Numbered from the stretch's first letter, positions 1 to 11,165 are shown. The stretch: 59,958 nt of DNA from Collinsella sp. AM33-4BH (GCF_003469205.1 NZ_QSIN01000012.1:227-60184), one strand, 5' to 3'. The notes: generated by a model from the sequence alone, not told the origin. A program made the numbers and translations.

Positions 1-1
1 A

Positions 2-146
2 GGGAATCCGGGGGCGTGACGGGGGCTTCCCTCCGGAACATTCCGCAGGACGCAAAGAGGCTCCGCAGCGCGAAGCGCGATGCGGAGCCTCTTTGCATGT
101 CCGAGGACGTTCCGGAGGGAAGCCCCCGTCACGCCCCCGGATTCCC
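2..146. repeat. Large nested palindrome with conserved core (family A, copy 1)
   Basis: Perfect 38-bp inverted arms (2-39 and 109-146) enclose a second 16-bp stem (52-67 and 81-96). Between outer and inner stems lie two unpaired 12-nt strands: ATTCCGCAGGAC (40-51) and ATGTCCGAGGAC (97-108). The same two strands recur at 51618-51728 around unrelated arms. It lies just past the groEL stop codon, so it would fold at the 3' end of the groESL transcript and may act as a terminator; there is no clear U tract. Confidence 0.9.
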
Positions 147-172
147 GGTGGGAGTTCTAGACCTTGTCGGCC

Positions 173-1888
<1,716 letters not shown>

Positions 1889-1906
1889 TCAGAGATTCTG
1901 ACGAGA

Positions 1907-2200
1907 CTAGGCCTCGACGACAGCGTAGATGTCGTCGGCGCGCATCAGCAGATACTTCTCGCCGTCGACCTTGACCTCGTTGCCACCGAACTTACCGTAG
2001 ATGACAACGTCACCGACCTTGACGTCCATGGGGATGCGCTCACCCTTGTCGTTGACCTTGCCGGCGCCAACGGCAACGATGGTGCCGCGCTGCGGCTTCT
2101 CCTGGGCGTTGCTGGCGATATACAGACCAGAAGCGGTCTTCTGCTCGGCCTCGTCGGGCTTGACCAGAACACGATCTGCAAGCGGCTTCAAAGACGACAT
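1907..2200 (-). CDS. groS: Co-chaperonin GroES (Hsp10)
   Basis: Seven-subunit lid of the GroEL cavity, cytosolic. It is 97 aa, the family's usual length, and starts MSSLKPLADRVLVKP. The mobile-loop region (about residues 15-35) and the C-terminal strand motif GEKYLLMRADDIYA are present. A strong AAGGAGGAG ribosome site lies about 7 nt upstream of the ATG. It is the first gene of the operon with groEL. The leader carries a small hairpin (2223-2241), and a degenerate CIRCE-like dyad lies further upstream (2326-2352), so HrcA-type heat-shock control is possible but not proven. Confidence 0.98.
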   Translation of the reverse strand: MSSLKPLADRVLVKPDEAEQKTASGLYIASNAQEKPQRGTIVAVGAGKVNDKGERIPMDVKVGDVVIYGKFGGNEVKVDGEKYLLMRADDIYAVVEA

Positions 2201-2222
2201 GCTTGTCTCCTCCTTTTTGGGC

Positions 2223-2241
2223 CGCGTGGTTATGCCACGCG
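2223..2241 (-). promoter_or_regulatory. Small hairpin in the groES 5' leader
   Basis: CGCGTGG and CCACGCG (7 bp) flank a 5-nt loop, ending about 10 nt upstream of the groES Shine-Dalgarno. It does not cover the ribosome site, so it is more likely an mRNA-stability or decoy structure than a simple RNA thermometer. The role is inference. Confidence 0.45.
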
Positions 2242-2325
2242 AATTAACCCTTTTTGTTTGCGTACGCGTTGAATGGTACCCACGAATGGCGGGTTATACA
2301 ACACGGAGTCAAAAAATCTTATTTT

Positions 2326-2352
2326 TTGGCACTTAGATTTTCTGAATGCCGG
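2326..2352. promoter_or_regulatory. Degenerate CIRCE-like dyad upstream of groESL
   Basis: TTGGCACTT, a 9-nt spacer, then GAATGCCGG. The CIRCE consensus is TTAGCACTC-N9-GAGTGCTAA; 12 of 18 half-site positions agree and the spacer length is exact. The right half overlaps the outer end of the palindrome at 2338-2536, so the match could be accidental. A TTGACT hexamer for minus-strand transcription lies about 16 nt downstream (2305-2310). Confidence 0.3.
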
Positions 2353-2536
2353 GGGATAACCTAACGGTGGCTCCCGGGGCGGACCGGAGGGCATGTAGTT
2401 TGCTGCTCTACAGTCCTGCGCAAGACGGAAAGCACATTAAGTGCTTTCCTTTGCGTGCGGAACTCGCGACAAACTTCATGCCCTCCGGTCCGCCCAGGGA
2501 GCCAGGTTAACTAATTCGGGCCCGGCATTCAGAAAA
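2338..2536. repeat. 199-bp imperfect palindrome between amidohydrolase and groES
   Basis: Arms of about 65 bp (2338-2402 and 2470-2536) match with a few mismatches and small indels; both contain GGACCGGAGGGCATG or its complement. The centre holds a terminator-like hairpin, GGAAAGCAC-ATTAA-GTGCTTTCC (2427-2449), extended by CGCAA/TTGCG. It resembles the nested architecture at 2-146, but the strict core of that family is not present. It separates the amidohydrolase 3' end from the groESL promoter region. Confidence 0.85.
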
Positions 2537-2577
2537 GTCAGTGCAGCAAAATGGCGATGCAGATGGTGCGAACAAGA

Positions 2578-2606
2578 AAGGGGCACGTTGCAGAAACGCG
2601 CCCCTT
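2578..2606 (-). terminator. Rho-independent terminator of the amidohydrolase gene
   Basis: Stem AAGGGGCGCGTT / AACGTGCCCCTT on the minus strand with a 5-nt loop, followed by TTCTTG. It begins 17 nt after the stop codon of the amidohydrolase gene. Confidence 0.75.
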
Positions 2607-2623
2607 ATGGGTGGGGTATGGGG

Positions 2624-4273
2624 CTAGCGCTCGTAGATCAGGTTGCCGGCTAGGTAGGTGGCTTGGACTTTGGTGGCTTGGAGTTCTTGGGGGTCGATGG
2701 TGAGTGGGTTTTGGTCCAGGACTACCAGGTCGGCGTATTTGCCGGGTTCTAGGCTGCCGAGGTTTTGCTCGTCGCCCGCTGCATAGGCGCTGCCCAGGGT
2801 GTAGTTGCGCAGAGCCGTTGCCGCATCGATACGCTCGCTCGGCAACCAGCCGCCCTCGGGCCAGTGGCTTTTGGGGTCTTGGCGCGTAATAGCCGTGTAG
2901 AGCACGTTCATGCTGGTAACAGGCGTGATGGGGCTGTCGGTACCGAAGGCTTGGCGAATGCCGCGCTGCTTATAGGTTGCAAACGGCCACATGATGCGGC
3001 TGCGCTCCATGCCCAAATCGCGCTCGGGGCCGCCCGGATCGAGCGTGATGTGGCAGGGCTGGCTCGAGGCGACCACGTTGAGCTTGCGCAGGCGGTCGAT
3101 GTCCTCGGGCAGGAGGTTCTCCAGATGCTCGAGTGTGTTATGGCCGTGCTGGGGCAGGCCGTACAGGTCGGCGGCCTCCTCGAAGATATCCAGCGCGGCA
3201 TGAATCGCACCGTCGCCGATGACGTGGATACGCACAGTGTGGCCGCGCTCCGCAGCCGCCAGAACCAGCTTACGCATGCGCTCGGCAGGAACTGTCAGAC
3301 GGCCCTGGTCGCCCGGGAAGCGCGGGTTGGTATAGGGCTCAGTGAGGTATGCGGTATGCTCGCTCGACACGCCGTCGAAGAACTGTTTAAAGCCTGGCGC
3401 CGAGAGCAGCGCGTTGTTCGCGTAGCGGGTCTGGAGTTCTTCCAAGCGCGACTGGTCATCCAGCAGCGTGGGAAACAGATGGGCGCGGATGCCCAGCTTG
3501 CCGGAGGCCTGCAGCTTGTCGTAAACATCGTCGCGAATAAAGTCGCAGCCCGGCATGGGCATGAGCGACATATCGCAGATTGAGGTGATGCCTTGCTCGG
3601 CCATACGCTTCATCTGGTCGGCGTAAGCGCTCGCGATGCGGTCCTCGCCCAGCCACTCCAGGCAGCGCGGCAGCAGCTGCATAGCAGCCGCCTCGTGGGC
3701 GATACCCGTAAGCTCGCCATTTGCATCTTTGTCGTAACTGCCACCCGCCGGAGGCTCGCTGTCGCGCGTAACGCCGAGCGCCTCGAGTGCGCGGCTGTTG
3801 AGCCACAGCGTGTGCCCGTCGCCCGAGTACATAACGCAGGGACGATCGGGAAATGCCGCATCGAGGGAGGCCTTGGTAGGGTGCTCGGGCGGATCCCAGC
3901 GGTAATCGCGCCAACCCTGGGTCACGACCCAGGCGTCATCTGGCAAGCCTTTGGAAAACTCGAGCGCATGCTGCACCAATGCTGCCTCGGACGCGCCCAT
4001 ATCCATGAGCATGTACGGCGAGGAGCCAACCGAAGTATGGAAGAAATGCAGGTGCGCATCGTGGAAACCGGGGCAGACAAACTGCTCGCCGTAGTCGATA
4101 ACCGGCGTGGCGGCAGGCGCGGCGGCAATCACGTCATCGGGCGCACCGACTGCGACGATACGGTCGCCTGCGATGGCAATCGCCAGCTCGCGGGCGGTAT
4201 CGATGCCGTCTTGCGCGGTAAAGACGTTCTTAGAGCGGATAATCCGATCGATATGTTGCATGGGCATCCCCAT
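2624..4273 (-). CDS. Amidohydrolase family protein (YtcJ-like, Amidohydrolase_3)
   Basis: Predicted cytosolic metal-dependent hydrolase of C-N bonds; true substrate unknown. From the ATG at 4273 it is 549 aa. The metal-binding HxH is in VCPGFHDAHLHF (His74, His76), and later family blocks IHVIGDGAIHAALD and GTDSPITP are present. The C-terminal part refills the beta-sandwich with the usual LGSLEPGKYADLVVLDQNPL block. No good ribosome site precedes 4273; a GTG at 4294 with GGGGGAG upstream is an alternative start. The open frame extends much further upstream, but that part is the complement of the divergent M20 gene. The gene is divergently transcribed from the M20 peptidase (156 bp between starts), suggesting related amide or peptide-derivative catabolism. 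Confidence 0.92.
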   Translation of the reverse strand: MGMPMQHIDRIIRSKNVFTAQDGIDTARELAIAIAGDRIVAVGAPDDVIAAAPAATPVIDYGEQFVCPGFHDAHLHFFHTSVGSSPYMLMDMGASEAALVQHALEFSKGLPDDAWVVTQGWRDYRWDPPEHPTKASLDAAFPDRPCVMYSGDGHTLWLNSRALEALGVTRDSEPPAGGSYDKDANGELTGIAHEAAAMQLLPRCLEWLGEDRIASAYADQMKRMAEQGITSICDMSLMPMPGCDFIRDDVYDKLQASGKLGIRAHLFPTLLDDQSRLEELQTRYANNALLSAPGFKQFFDGVSSEHTAYLTEPYTNPRFPGDQGRLTVPAERMRKLVLAAAERGHTVRIHVIGDGAIHAALDIFEEAADLYGLPQHGHNTLEHLENLLPEDIDRLRKLNVVASSQPCHITLDPGGPERDLGMERSRIMWPFATYKQRGIRQAFGTDSPITPVTSMNVLYTAITRQDPKSHWPEGGWLPSERIDAATALRNYTLGSAYAAGDEQNLGSLEPGKYADLVVLDQNPLTIDPQELQATKVQATYLAGNLIYER

Positions 4274-4348
4274 CTCTGGCAGGAAATTCAACACCCCCGA
4301 GTGTACTCCCCCGCCCTTGTAACAAAACCCCAAGCGGCAAACGGCAAC

Positions 4349-4378
4349 TTTACCAGCCCTAGCGGCAGGTGGCATACT
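4349..4378 (+). promoter_or_regulatory. Possible promoter of the M20 peptidase gene
   Basis: TTTACC (4349-4354) and CATACT (4373-4378) are separated by 18 nt and lie about 50 nt upstream of the ATG. Moderate match to sigma-70 consensus only. Confidence 0.35.
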
Positions 4379-4429
4379 GGAGAGAGCCTGTACGATTTTG
4401 CGATCAACCCAGCAAGGAGCAAATCGACC

Positions 4430-5893
4430 ATGACGAAGACCAAGGCACAGCAGATTATGGCGGCGACCGAGGCTCGCGCGGCTGACGACGTCACCGCAGC
4501 CATCAAAGATATCGCTACCGAGTTTGAACCCTATATCATCAAGCAGCGCCGCCACTTCCATAAGCACCCGGAGCTGAGCCTTGCCGAGGAGCGCACGACT
4601 TCTGACATCGCCAACCAGCTCGACGCCATGAATATCCCCTACGAGCGTCCCCTTAAGACGGGCCTTGTGGCAACCCTTCGCGGCACCGCGCCCGACGCCT
4701 ATCGCGAGGACGGCACGCCGCGCCGCCGTATCCTGCTGCGCGCGGATATCGACGCCCTGCCCGTCACCGAGCAGACCGGCGAGGAGTTTGCCAGCGTCAA
4801 CGAGGGCTGCATGCACGCCTGCGGCCACGACTGCCACATCGCCATGATGCTCGGCACGCTGCAAATCCTGCGCCATATGACCGACGACATCCACGGCGAA
4901 GTCCGCATCGTCTTCCAACCCAGCGAGGAAAACGGCCAGGGCGCCAAGCTCATGATCGGCACGGGCGTGCTCGACGGCGTCGATGGCGCCTACGCCGCGC
5001 ACATCTGGAGTGAGGTCGACGCCGGCACCGTGAGCTGCGAGCCCGGACCGCGCATGGCCAATACCGACTGGTTCCGCATCGACGTCCGCGGCACCTCGTG
5101 CCACGGTGCCATGCCCCAGCGCGGTCACGACGCCGTTATGGTTGCCGCCGAGATCGTCAACGCTCTGCAGACCATCGTTTCGCGCGAGATCAGTCCCTAC
5201 GAGCCGGCCGTCATTACCGTCGGCGAGCTGCACGGCGGAACCGCGCGCAACGTTATCGCCGGCACGGCCTACCTCGCCGGCACGGTGCGCACCTACGGCG
5301 ATTCGACCCACGAGGAAATGCCGGAGCTCATGCGCCGCATCGTGGAGCATACCGCGGCCGCCTTGGGCGCCGAGGCAAAGCTCACCGACTACACCATCGC
5401 CAACTACAAGGTCGAAAACGATGCCGCCTCGAGCGAGCGCTGCCGCCAGGCAGTAATCAAATGCTTGGGCCCCACCGGCCAAGGCCATTACCGCGGCACG
5501 CTTTCGGGCGAGGATTTTTCGGAGTACCTGCGCCGCGTACCGGGCGTACTCGCCTTTGTTGGCACGCGCAACCCCCAGATTGGCGCCACGTACGCCCAAC
5601 ATTCTTGCTTCTACAAGATTGACGAGTCGGTACTGGCCAAGGGCTCCATGGTGGCCGCCCAGTATGCCATCGACTTTTTGGCCGAGCCCACGCAAGAGGA
5701 GCTCGACGGCCCCGCGATCACCGCGGTCGCCGAAACCAACCCCGACCTGGCAGCCAAACTGCGCTCTGCCAAGGCCACGGCCGCCGAGGCCCGCGACGCC
5801 ATGCACGATGCCCGCACCGCCCGACACGCCGCAATCAAGGGCATCCACGATGCACGTGCCGCCGCTCGCCGCGAGGAGAAGCACGACGAGTAG
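4430..5893 (+). CDS. M20 family metallo-amidohydrolase (AbgB/HipO/IAA-amino-acid hydrolase type)
   Basis: Predicted cytosolic di-metal hydrolase of N-acyl amino acids or aminoacyl conjugates; 487 aa. An AAGGAG ribosome site lies 10 nt before ATG 4430. Family motifs in order are HKHPELSLAE (44-53), RADIDALPVTEQTG (104-117), the metal site CMHACGHDCH (Cys131, His133) and FQPSEENGQGA with Glu166/Glu167. Family length is normally about 390-400 aa; here an extra Ala/Arg-rich, probably helical tail of about 70 residues follows the catalytic domain. It ends at a bidirectional terminator (5938-5975) shared with the convergent zinc-ribbon gene. Exact substrate cannot be assigned. Confidence 0.93.
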   Translation: MTKTKAQQIMAATEARAADDVTAAIKDIATEFEPYIIKQRRHFHKHPELSLAEERTTSDIANQLDAMNIPYERPLKTGLVATLRGTAPDAYREDGTPRRRILLRADIDALPVTEQTGEEFASVNEGCMHACGHDCHIAMMLGTLQILRHMTDDIHGEVRIVFQPSEENGQGAKLMIGTGVLDGVDGAYAAHIWSEVDAGTVSCEPGPRMANTDWFRIDVRGTSCHGAMPQRGHDAVMVAAEIVNALQTIVSREISPYEPAVITVGELHGGTARNVIAGTAYLAGTVRTYGDSTHEEMPELMRRIVEHTAAALGAEAKLTDYTIANYKVENDAASSERCRQAVIKCLGPTGQGHYRGTLSGEDFSEYLRRVPGVLAFVGTRNPQIGATYAQHSCFYKIDESVLAKGSMVAAQYAIDFLAEPTQEELDGPAITAVAETNPDLAAKLRSAKATAAEARDAMHDARTARHAAIKGIHDARAAARREEKHDE

Positions 5894-5937
5894 TCGATTC
5901 GCGGCCATCTCGCAGTCATAGCCGCATCGCGATATCA

Positions 5938-5975
5938 AAGCGGGGGCGGACGCTTCGGCACGTCCGTCCCCGCTT
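5938..5975. terminator. Bidirectional terminator hairpin between convergent genes
   Basis: 15-bp stem (5938-5952 and 5961-5975, one G-T pair) with loop CTTCGGCA. It is centred between the convergent M20 peptidase and zinc-ribbon genes. Confidence 0.8.
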
Positions 5976-6033
5976 ATTTGTCAAGCGCTATTTCTACCGT
6001 TTCTACCCCGTCCCCAAATGGCAGGTGGCAGGG

Positions 6034-7332
<1,299 letters not shown>

Positions 7333-7482
7333 CGAGATCATCCCTTCGTATCTTGAGCGAATCATCTGGATCGCAAACGATGTCTTTGGCATCATTATCA
7401 CCCAATGTGGGGACAAATACTCCAACATGACGCATTTGCAATGCGCAGGGCGCTATTCGATTGTTTGATGAGCTCGACCGCG

Positions 7483-8505
7483 TTAGTTCGTTCCGCGGAA
7501 GCCCTTGCCGACGATTTCGGAGCTATCGACGATGGTGATGAAGGCGCCAGGGTCAATCTCGCGGGTATAGCGGCGCAGTTGCACTGCCTCGCGACGGCTC
7601 AGCACGCTCATGATCACCGTGACGCACTTGCCCGAGAAGGCGCCATAGCCACGGCTGATCGTTGCCGTGCGGTTGAGATGCTTGACGATAAACTCCTCGA
7701 CTTTGCGCGGTTCGGCGCAAATAATCGTGCAGACCTTGCGCAGGTGAATGCTCTCGATGGCCTTGTCGACCACAAGCGTCTTGGCAAACAGGCCGAGCAC
7801 GCAGTACAGGCCGACGCGCGGGCCATACAGGAAAGCCGCGATGGTCACGATGCCGATATCGACCAGCAACAGTGCGCGGCCAATCTCGAGCGTGGTGCGG
7901 CGTTTGAGGATCATGGCAAGAATGTCCGTGCCACCCGTCGAGGCGCCAATGTCAAAGACAATAGCACTGCCGAGCGCCGGCAAGATAACGGCAAAACACA
8001 GGTCGAGCCACATATCGCCCGTCATCGAAACATCCGTCGGGAGGAAGAGCTCGAACAGCGAGACGTAGGCCGAAAGCGCAAACGAGGCAAAGACACTCCA
8101 AAGGATTGCCTTGCGCTCCAAAAAGATAAAACCCAGGATGACCAGGATCGCGTTGATAATCCACATAAAGACGCCGACGGGCAGAGTCGGGAACAGCGTA
8201 GAAAGAATGACCGACACACCCGAGGTACCGCCGAAGGCAAAGTGATTGGGCGTTTTGAAAGCCACGATGGCAAAGGCCGTGAGGATCAGGCCCAGGTTGA
8301 GCTCGGCAAAAAAGCGAGGAAAGCCTGGTTCCTGGCTGCGCTTGCGGCCGGCGCGCTCGCCTTGCTCAATAACATCGCGATCGACAACGCGCTCCATCGG
8401 CACCACCGGAGGACGATGCACCTCCTCGGCGGCACGCGACGCCGCCTCTGCCGCAGCGGCCTCAATCGCCCATGCCTTGCTTTCGGTCTCGTGTTCGTCG
8501 GCCAT
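7483..8505 (-). CDS. YitT family membrane protein (DUF161 + DUF2179)
   Basis: Predicted inner-membrane protein of unknown function, 340 aa. After an Ala-rich N-terminus of about 60 residues come about five to six membrane segments (e.g. LNLGLILTAFAIVAF, VFASFALSAYVSLFELF). A cytosolic C-terminal DUF2179 domain follows, with the block TATISRGYGAFSGK and IDPGAFITIVDSSEIVGKGF. This two-part layout is diagnostic for the YitT family. A GAGGGG ribosome site precedes the ATG. It lies downstream of the asp23 operon, from which it is separated by a terminator hairpin and a family-E hairpin, so it is probably transcribed on its own. Confidence 0.92.
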   Translation of the reverse strand: MADEHETESKAWAIEAAAAEAASRAAEEVHRPPVVPMERVVDRDVIEQGERAGRKRSQEPGFPRFFAELNLGLILTAFAIVAFKTPNHFAFGGTSGVSVILSTLFPTLPVGVFMWIINAILVILGFIFLERKAILWSVFASFALSAYVSLFELFLPTDVSMTGDMWLDLCFAVILPALGSAIVFDIGASTGGTDILAMILKRRTTLEIGRALLLVDIGIVTIAAFLYGPRVGLYCVLGLFAKTLVVDKAIESIHLRKVCTIICAEPRKVEEFIVKHLNRTATISRGYGAFSGKCVTVIMSVLSRREAVQLRRYTREIDPGAFITIVDSSEIVGKGFRGTN

Positions 8506-8621
8506 TACGGCAACCCCTCGTTAACAATTTGGAAACAATGCGCCCATTAGGGTAACGCGGAACGCGAAGATTGCAACCCTTAGTTAGACGAGCGGTATGC
8601 CCGCATCGGGGGCATACAAAG

Positions 8622-8659
8622 AACGGCCGGCCGCGCATGTGCATGCGCGACCGGCCGTT
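8622..8659 (-). terminator. Terminator hairpin of the amaP-asp23 operon
   Basis: 18-bp GC-rich stem with one mismatch (8622-8639 and 8642-8659), followed on the minus strand by CTTTGT. It lies about 50 nt past the asp23 stop codon. Confidence 0.65.
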
Positions 8660-8663
8660 TGAC

Positions 8664-8712
8664 GTTTACGCAGATAAAACCTGCCAAAATAAACATCCCT
8701 TTTTGGTAGGTT
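8664..8712. repeat. Family-E hairpin, copy E1 (abuts the asp23 stop codon)
   Basis: Stem AACCTGCCAAAA (8678-8689) / TTTTGGTAGGTT (8701-8712), loop TAAACATCCCT, left flank GTTTACGCAGATA. The last two bases of the right arm are part of the TAA stop codon of the minus-strand asp23 gene. Confidence 0.85.
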
Positions 8713-9232
8713 ACTCGTGCTGGCTGGTACGGTGCTCGTACTCCTCGGGGGTGATGACATCCTCGATGCGCAGGTTGACGCCTGCCACCTCAAGGCCGGT
8801 CATCGCGGCAAGACGCTCGGTGACGCGCGCCTTAACGTCGTCAAAGATCGCAGGCGCATAGGCGCCGTACTCGATGATGACCGAGATGTTGACGACCACG
8901 CGGTTGTCGTCGGTGACCTCGACCGTCACGCCCTTGGTCAGGTTCTCGGCACCAAACTGCTCCTGCACAAAGTGCATGAGGTTGCCCTTCATGCCCAGAA
9001 CGTGCGGCACCTCGCGGGTGGCCATGGCGACGATCTTCTCAATCACGCCGTTGGAATAGGTCAGCGAGTCCTCGGACTCGTCCGCCTCCTCGTCATCCTC
9101 GTCCGCCTCATCTTCGGACTCTGCCTCGACGAGCGCCTCGTCCTCGAGCGTTACGTCCTCCGCCTCGGCGGCGATGGCCTCATTCGCCTCGAGCTCGGTA
9201 TCGGCCACATCGACCTTCGTGTTAAAAGCCAT
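8711..9232 (-). CDS. Asp23/Gls24 family envelope stress response protein
   Basis: Predicted cytosolic protein held at the membrane by AmaP, supporting cell-envelope homeostasis; 173 aa. The first 55 residues are a very acidic extension (runs of Glu/Asp such as ESEDEADEDDEEADESED). The Asp23 domain starts at LTYSNGVIEKIVAMATREV and runs to the end, with the typical VEVTDDNRVVVNISVIIEYG strand pair. The AAGGAGG ribosome site is strong. It is the last gene of amaP-DUF2273-asp23. The long acidic N-terminus is unusual compared with short Asp23 proteins. The stop codon overlaps a family-E hairpin. Confidence 0.92.
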   Translation of the reverse strand: MAFNTKVDVADTELEANEAIAAEAEDVTLEDEALVEAESEDEADEDDEEADESEDSLTYSNGVIEKIVAMATREVPHVLGMKGNLMHFVQEQFGAENLTKGVTVEVTDDNRVVVNISVIIEYGAYAPAIFDDVKARVTERLAAMTGLEVAGVNLRIEDVITPEEYEHRTSQHE

Positions 9233-9276
9233 GGTTCCTCCTTATGCCTGCCACGGATGCGACAGTCGAATACATA

Positions 9277-9654
9277 TTAGCGGCCGCTAAACAGACGGCC
9301 GAAGAAGTTAACGATACCGTTCTCGCCGTCGCGAATCTGGCCGATCACGGCGCCGATCAGCACAAAGAATGCGATGACAAGCGTGTCCCACAGGCCCAAC
9401 GTAAGTACCAGCACGGCGAGGATAAAGCCTGCCACGGCGCCGAGCGTAGTGTTGGGGTGGCGCACGGCGTAGCTCCAGATAGCAGCGCCCGTACCTTTGA
9501 TGAGACCCATGGCCTCGTCAAAGTCGTTGGCGGCGCTGTCGTGCTGCTCGCCGGCCTCGGGCTTGGTGTCGGCGGACTCGCCTGCCGGCATAGCGTTCTG
9601 ATCGATCGTCAGGCGCGGCGTGCGGGCGGTCTTGTCTTGGTTGGTATCACTCAC
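9277..9654 (-). CDS. DUF2273 small membrane protein of the asp23 operon
   Basis: 125 aa from a GTG start at 9654, with GGAGG 6 nt upstream; the start overlaps the amaP stop by 8 nt, indicating translational coupling. The N-terminal about 75 residues are polar. Two closely spaced membrane helices follow (TTLGAVAGFILAVLVLTLG and WDTLVIAFFVLIGAVIG), ending in the DGENGIVNFFGRLF block of DUF2273. In Gram-positive bacteria this family accompanies AmaP and Asp23; its own role is not established. Longer upstream in-frame starts fall inside amaP and lack a ribosome site. Confidence 0.85.
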   Translation of the reverse strand: MSDTNQDKTARTPRLTIDQNAMPAGESADTKPEAGEQHDSAANDFDEAMGLIKGTGAAIWSYAVRHPNTTLGAVAGFILAVLVLTLGLWDTLVIAFFVLIGAVIGQIRDGENGIVNFFGRLFSGR

Positions 9655-10192
9655 CGGAAACCTCCACGGTCTGGACGGTAGTCTTGGACGGCAAAAAGCG
9701 AACGCGCGCAGTCGTGCCCGGCGTACCGAGCATGGTGTCGCAGGCCCGCTCGATACGCTGCTGCATCGCAGTGGCAAGGGAAGCGACGTCTTTATCATCG
9801 AGCGCGATGGCTTCGACCTTAAAACGAACGTGCGATTCGTCGGAACCCTGAACACGCGCCTCGATATGCTCGACCATCACGCGGTCATCGCGTTCGGCAG
9901 CAGCGCGGGCACACGAGGAGAGAGCCGCGAGCGTGACCTCGATATTGCGCTCCCCTGCCGGATGCACGCAGGACGGCTCGCGGCGAGCAAACATCAGGCG
10001 GAAGAAGACCGCCAGCACGCCAAGCGCCACGACACCGCCGCACACTGTAACGACAATGCGCGGCATGGGGTCACGCATCAGCAGCATAAAGCGGTAGGTA
10101 TATGGCCCCCAAAACTGGCAGACCAACGTGCCCAGCGCCACGACGGCGGCGGCAAGATATACGATCGCTAGGGCTCGTTTGAGCACGCGCAT
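9647..10192 (-). CDS. amaP: Alkaline shock response membrane anchor protein AmaP
   Basis: 181 aa with two N-terminal membrane helices (residues about 7-30 and 47-68: VYLAAAVVALGTLVCQF and RIVVTVCGGVVALGVLAVFF). A cytosolic alpha/beta domain follows, related to Asp23, with AERNIEVTL-type strands. In Staphylococcus aureus AmaP anchors Asp23 to the membrane; the same role is inferred from synteny. AAGGGAG precedes the ATG. It is the first gene of a three-gene operon; the next start overlaps its stop. Confidence 0.85.
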   Translation of the reverse strand: MRVLKRALAIVYLAAAVVALGTLVCQFWGPYTYRFMLLMRDPMPRIVVTVCGGVVALGVLAVFFRLMFARREPSCVHPAGERNIEVTLAALSSCARAAAERDDRVMVEHIEARVQGSDESHVRFKVEAIALDDKDVASLATAMQQRIERACDTMLGTPGTTARVRFLPSKTTVQTVEVSGE

Positions 10193-10251
10193 GCGGCGCT
10201 CCCTTCAAATCTCGATCCACAGAATGCAAAACGATTCGCATCATTATAAAA

Positions 10252-10289
10252 GAGCCGGGTCCGGTGCCATACGCACGCGGATCCGGCTC
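10252..10289 (-). terminator. Rho-independent terminator downstream of yebC
   Basis: 12-bp stem GAGCCGGATCCG / CGGACCCGGCTC on the minus strand (one G-T pair) followed by TTTTATAATG. It is correctly placed between yebC and the amaP operon. Confidence 0.8.
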
Positions 10290-10358
10290 ATCTATTCCAC
10301 GAGGCTTGCATGCTCGCTTCATTATGCCCAGATATGCACGGCTTAACCCGTGCAGGCG

Positions 10359-11165
10359 CTACTCCTCCTCGAGGGCAGCGATGACCTCGTCGGTCATGTC
10401 CATGGTGCTGTAGACGTCCTGGACGTCGTCGAGCTCCTCGAGACGGTCGATGAGGCGCTGAACCTTCTTGGCGTCGGTACCGGAGACCTCGGTCGGGGTG
10501 GTCGGAACCATGGTGGTCTCGGAGCCCTTGACCTGGATGCCCTGCTCCTCGAGTGCCTTGGAGACAGCCATGACGTCGTTGGCAGCGGTCCAGACGATCC
10601 ACTCCTCGCCGGCATCCTCGTAGTCCTCGCCACCGGCCTCGGCGATGGCCATCATGAACTCATCCTCGTCACCGGCAGCACCGTTGGCGATCATGGTCTC
10701 CTTCTTGGCATTCTCGTCCAGGATCTCCTTGGCGACGACAATCTGGCCCTTGCGCTCAAACTGGAAGGCGACGGAGCCGGAGGTGCCCAAGTTGCCACCA
10801 GCGTGGGAGAAGGCGGAACGGACATCGGCGGCAGTACGGTTGCGGTTATCGGTCAGGCAGTCGACGTAGACGGCGACACCGGCGGGACCATAGCCCTCGT
10901 ACACGATGTTCTCGTAGACGGCGGCATCGGCACCCGAACCAAAGGCCTTGTCGATAGCGGACTTGATCTTGTCCTTGGGCATGGACTGAGCCTTGGCCTT
11001 AGCAACGGCAGCGGCGAGGCTGGCGTTGTTCTCGGGCAGCGGGTCACCGCCGAGACGGGCAGCAACGGTGATGTTGCGGCTCAGCTTGGAGAAGAGGGCG
11101 GAACGCTTGGCGTCCTGCGCGCCCTTACGATGCTTGGTTGTGGCCCACTTAGAGTGTCCGGACAT
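10359..11165 (-). CDS. YebC/PmpR family protein
   Basis: 268 aa. It starts MSGHSKWATTKHRKG, the invariant N-terminal signature of the YebC/PmpR family, and carries the three-domain body with NLGTSGSVAFQFERKG near residue 120. Family members are described both as DNA-binding transcription regulators and, more recently, as factors that help ribosomes through proline-rich stretches; the sequence does not distinguish these. It is slightly longer than the usual 240-250 aa because of small acidic insertions (e.g. GGEDYEDAGEE). It appears monocistronic, with its own terminator at 10252-10289. Confidence 0.95.
   Translation of the reverse strand: MSGHSKWATTKHRKGAQDAKRSALFSKLSRNITVAARLGGDPLPENNASLAAAVAKAKAQSMPKDKIKSAIDKAFGSGADAAVYENIVYEGYGPAGVAVYVDCLTDNRNRTAADVRSAFSHAGGNLGTSGSVAFQFERKGQIVVAKEILDENAKKETMIANGAAGDEDEFMMAIAEAGGEDYEDAGEEWIVWTAANDVMAVSKALEEQGIQVKGSETTMVPTTPTEVSGTDAKKVQRLIDRLEELDDVQDVYSTMDMTDEVIAALEEE

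Noticed and set aside
2305..2310. TTGACT as -35 box with TATAAC (2293-2298 region) as -10 of groES
   Set aside because: The spacing is only about 8 nt, too short for a sigma-70 promoter; either hexamer could belong to another pairing that I could not define.
4274..5938. Long N-terminal extension of the amidohydrolase frame
   Set aside because: The extension is antisense to the M20 peptidase gene; the amidohydrolase family begins at the chosen start.
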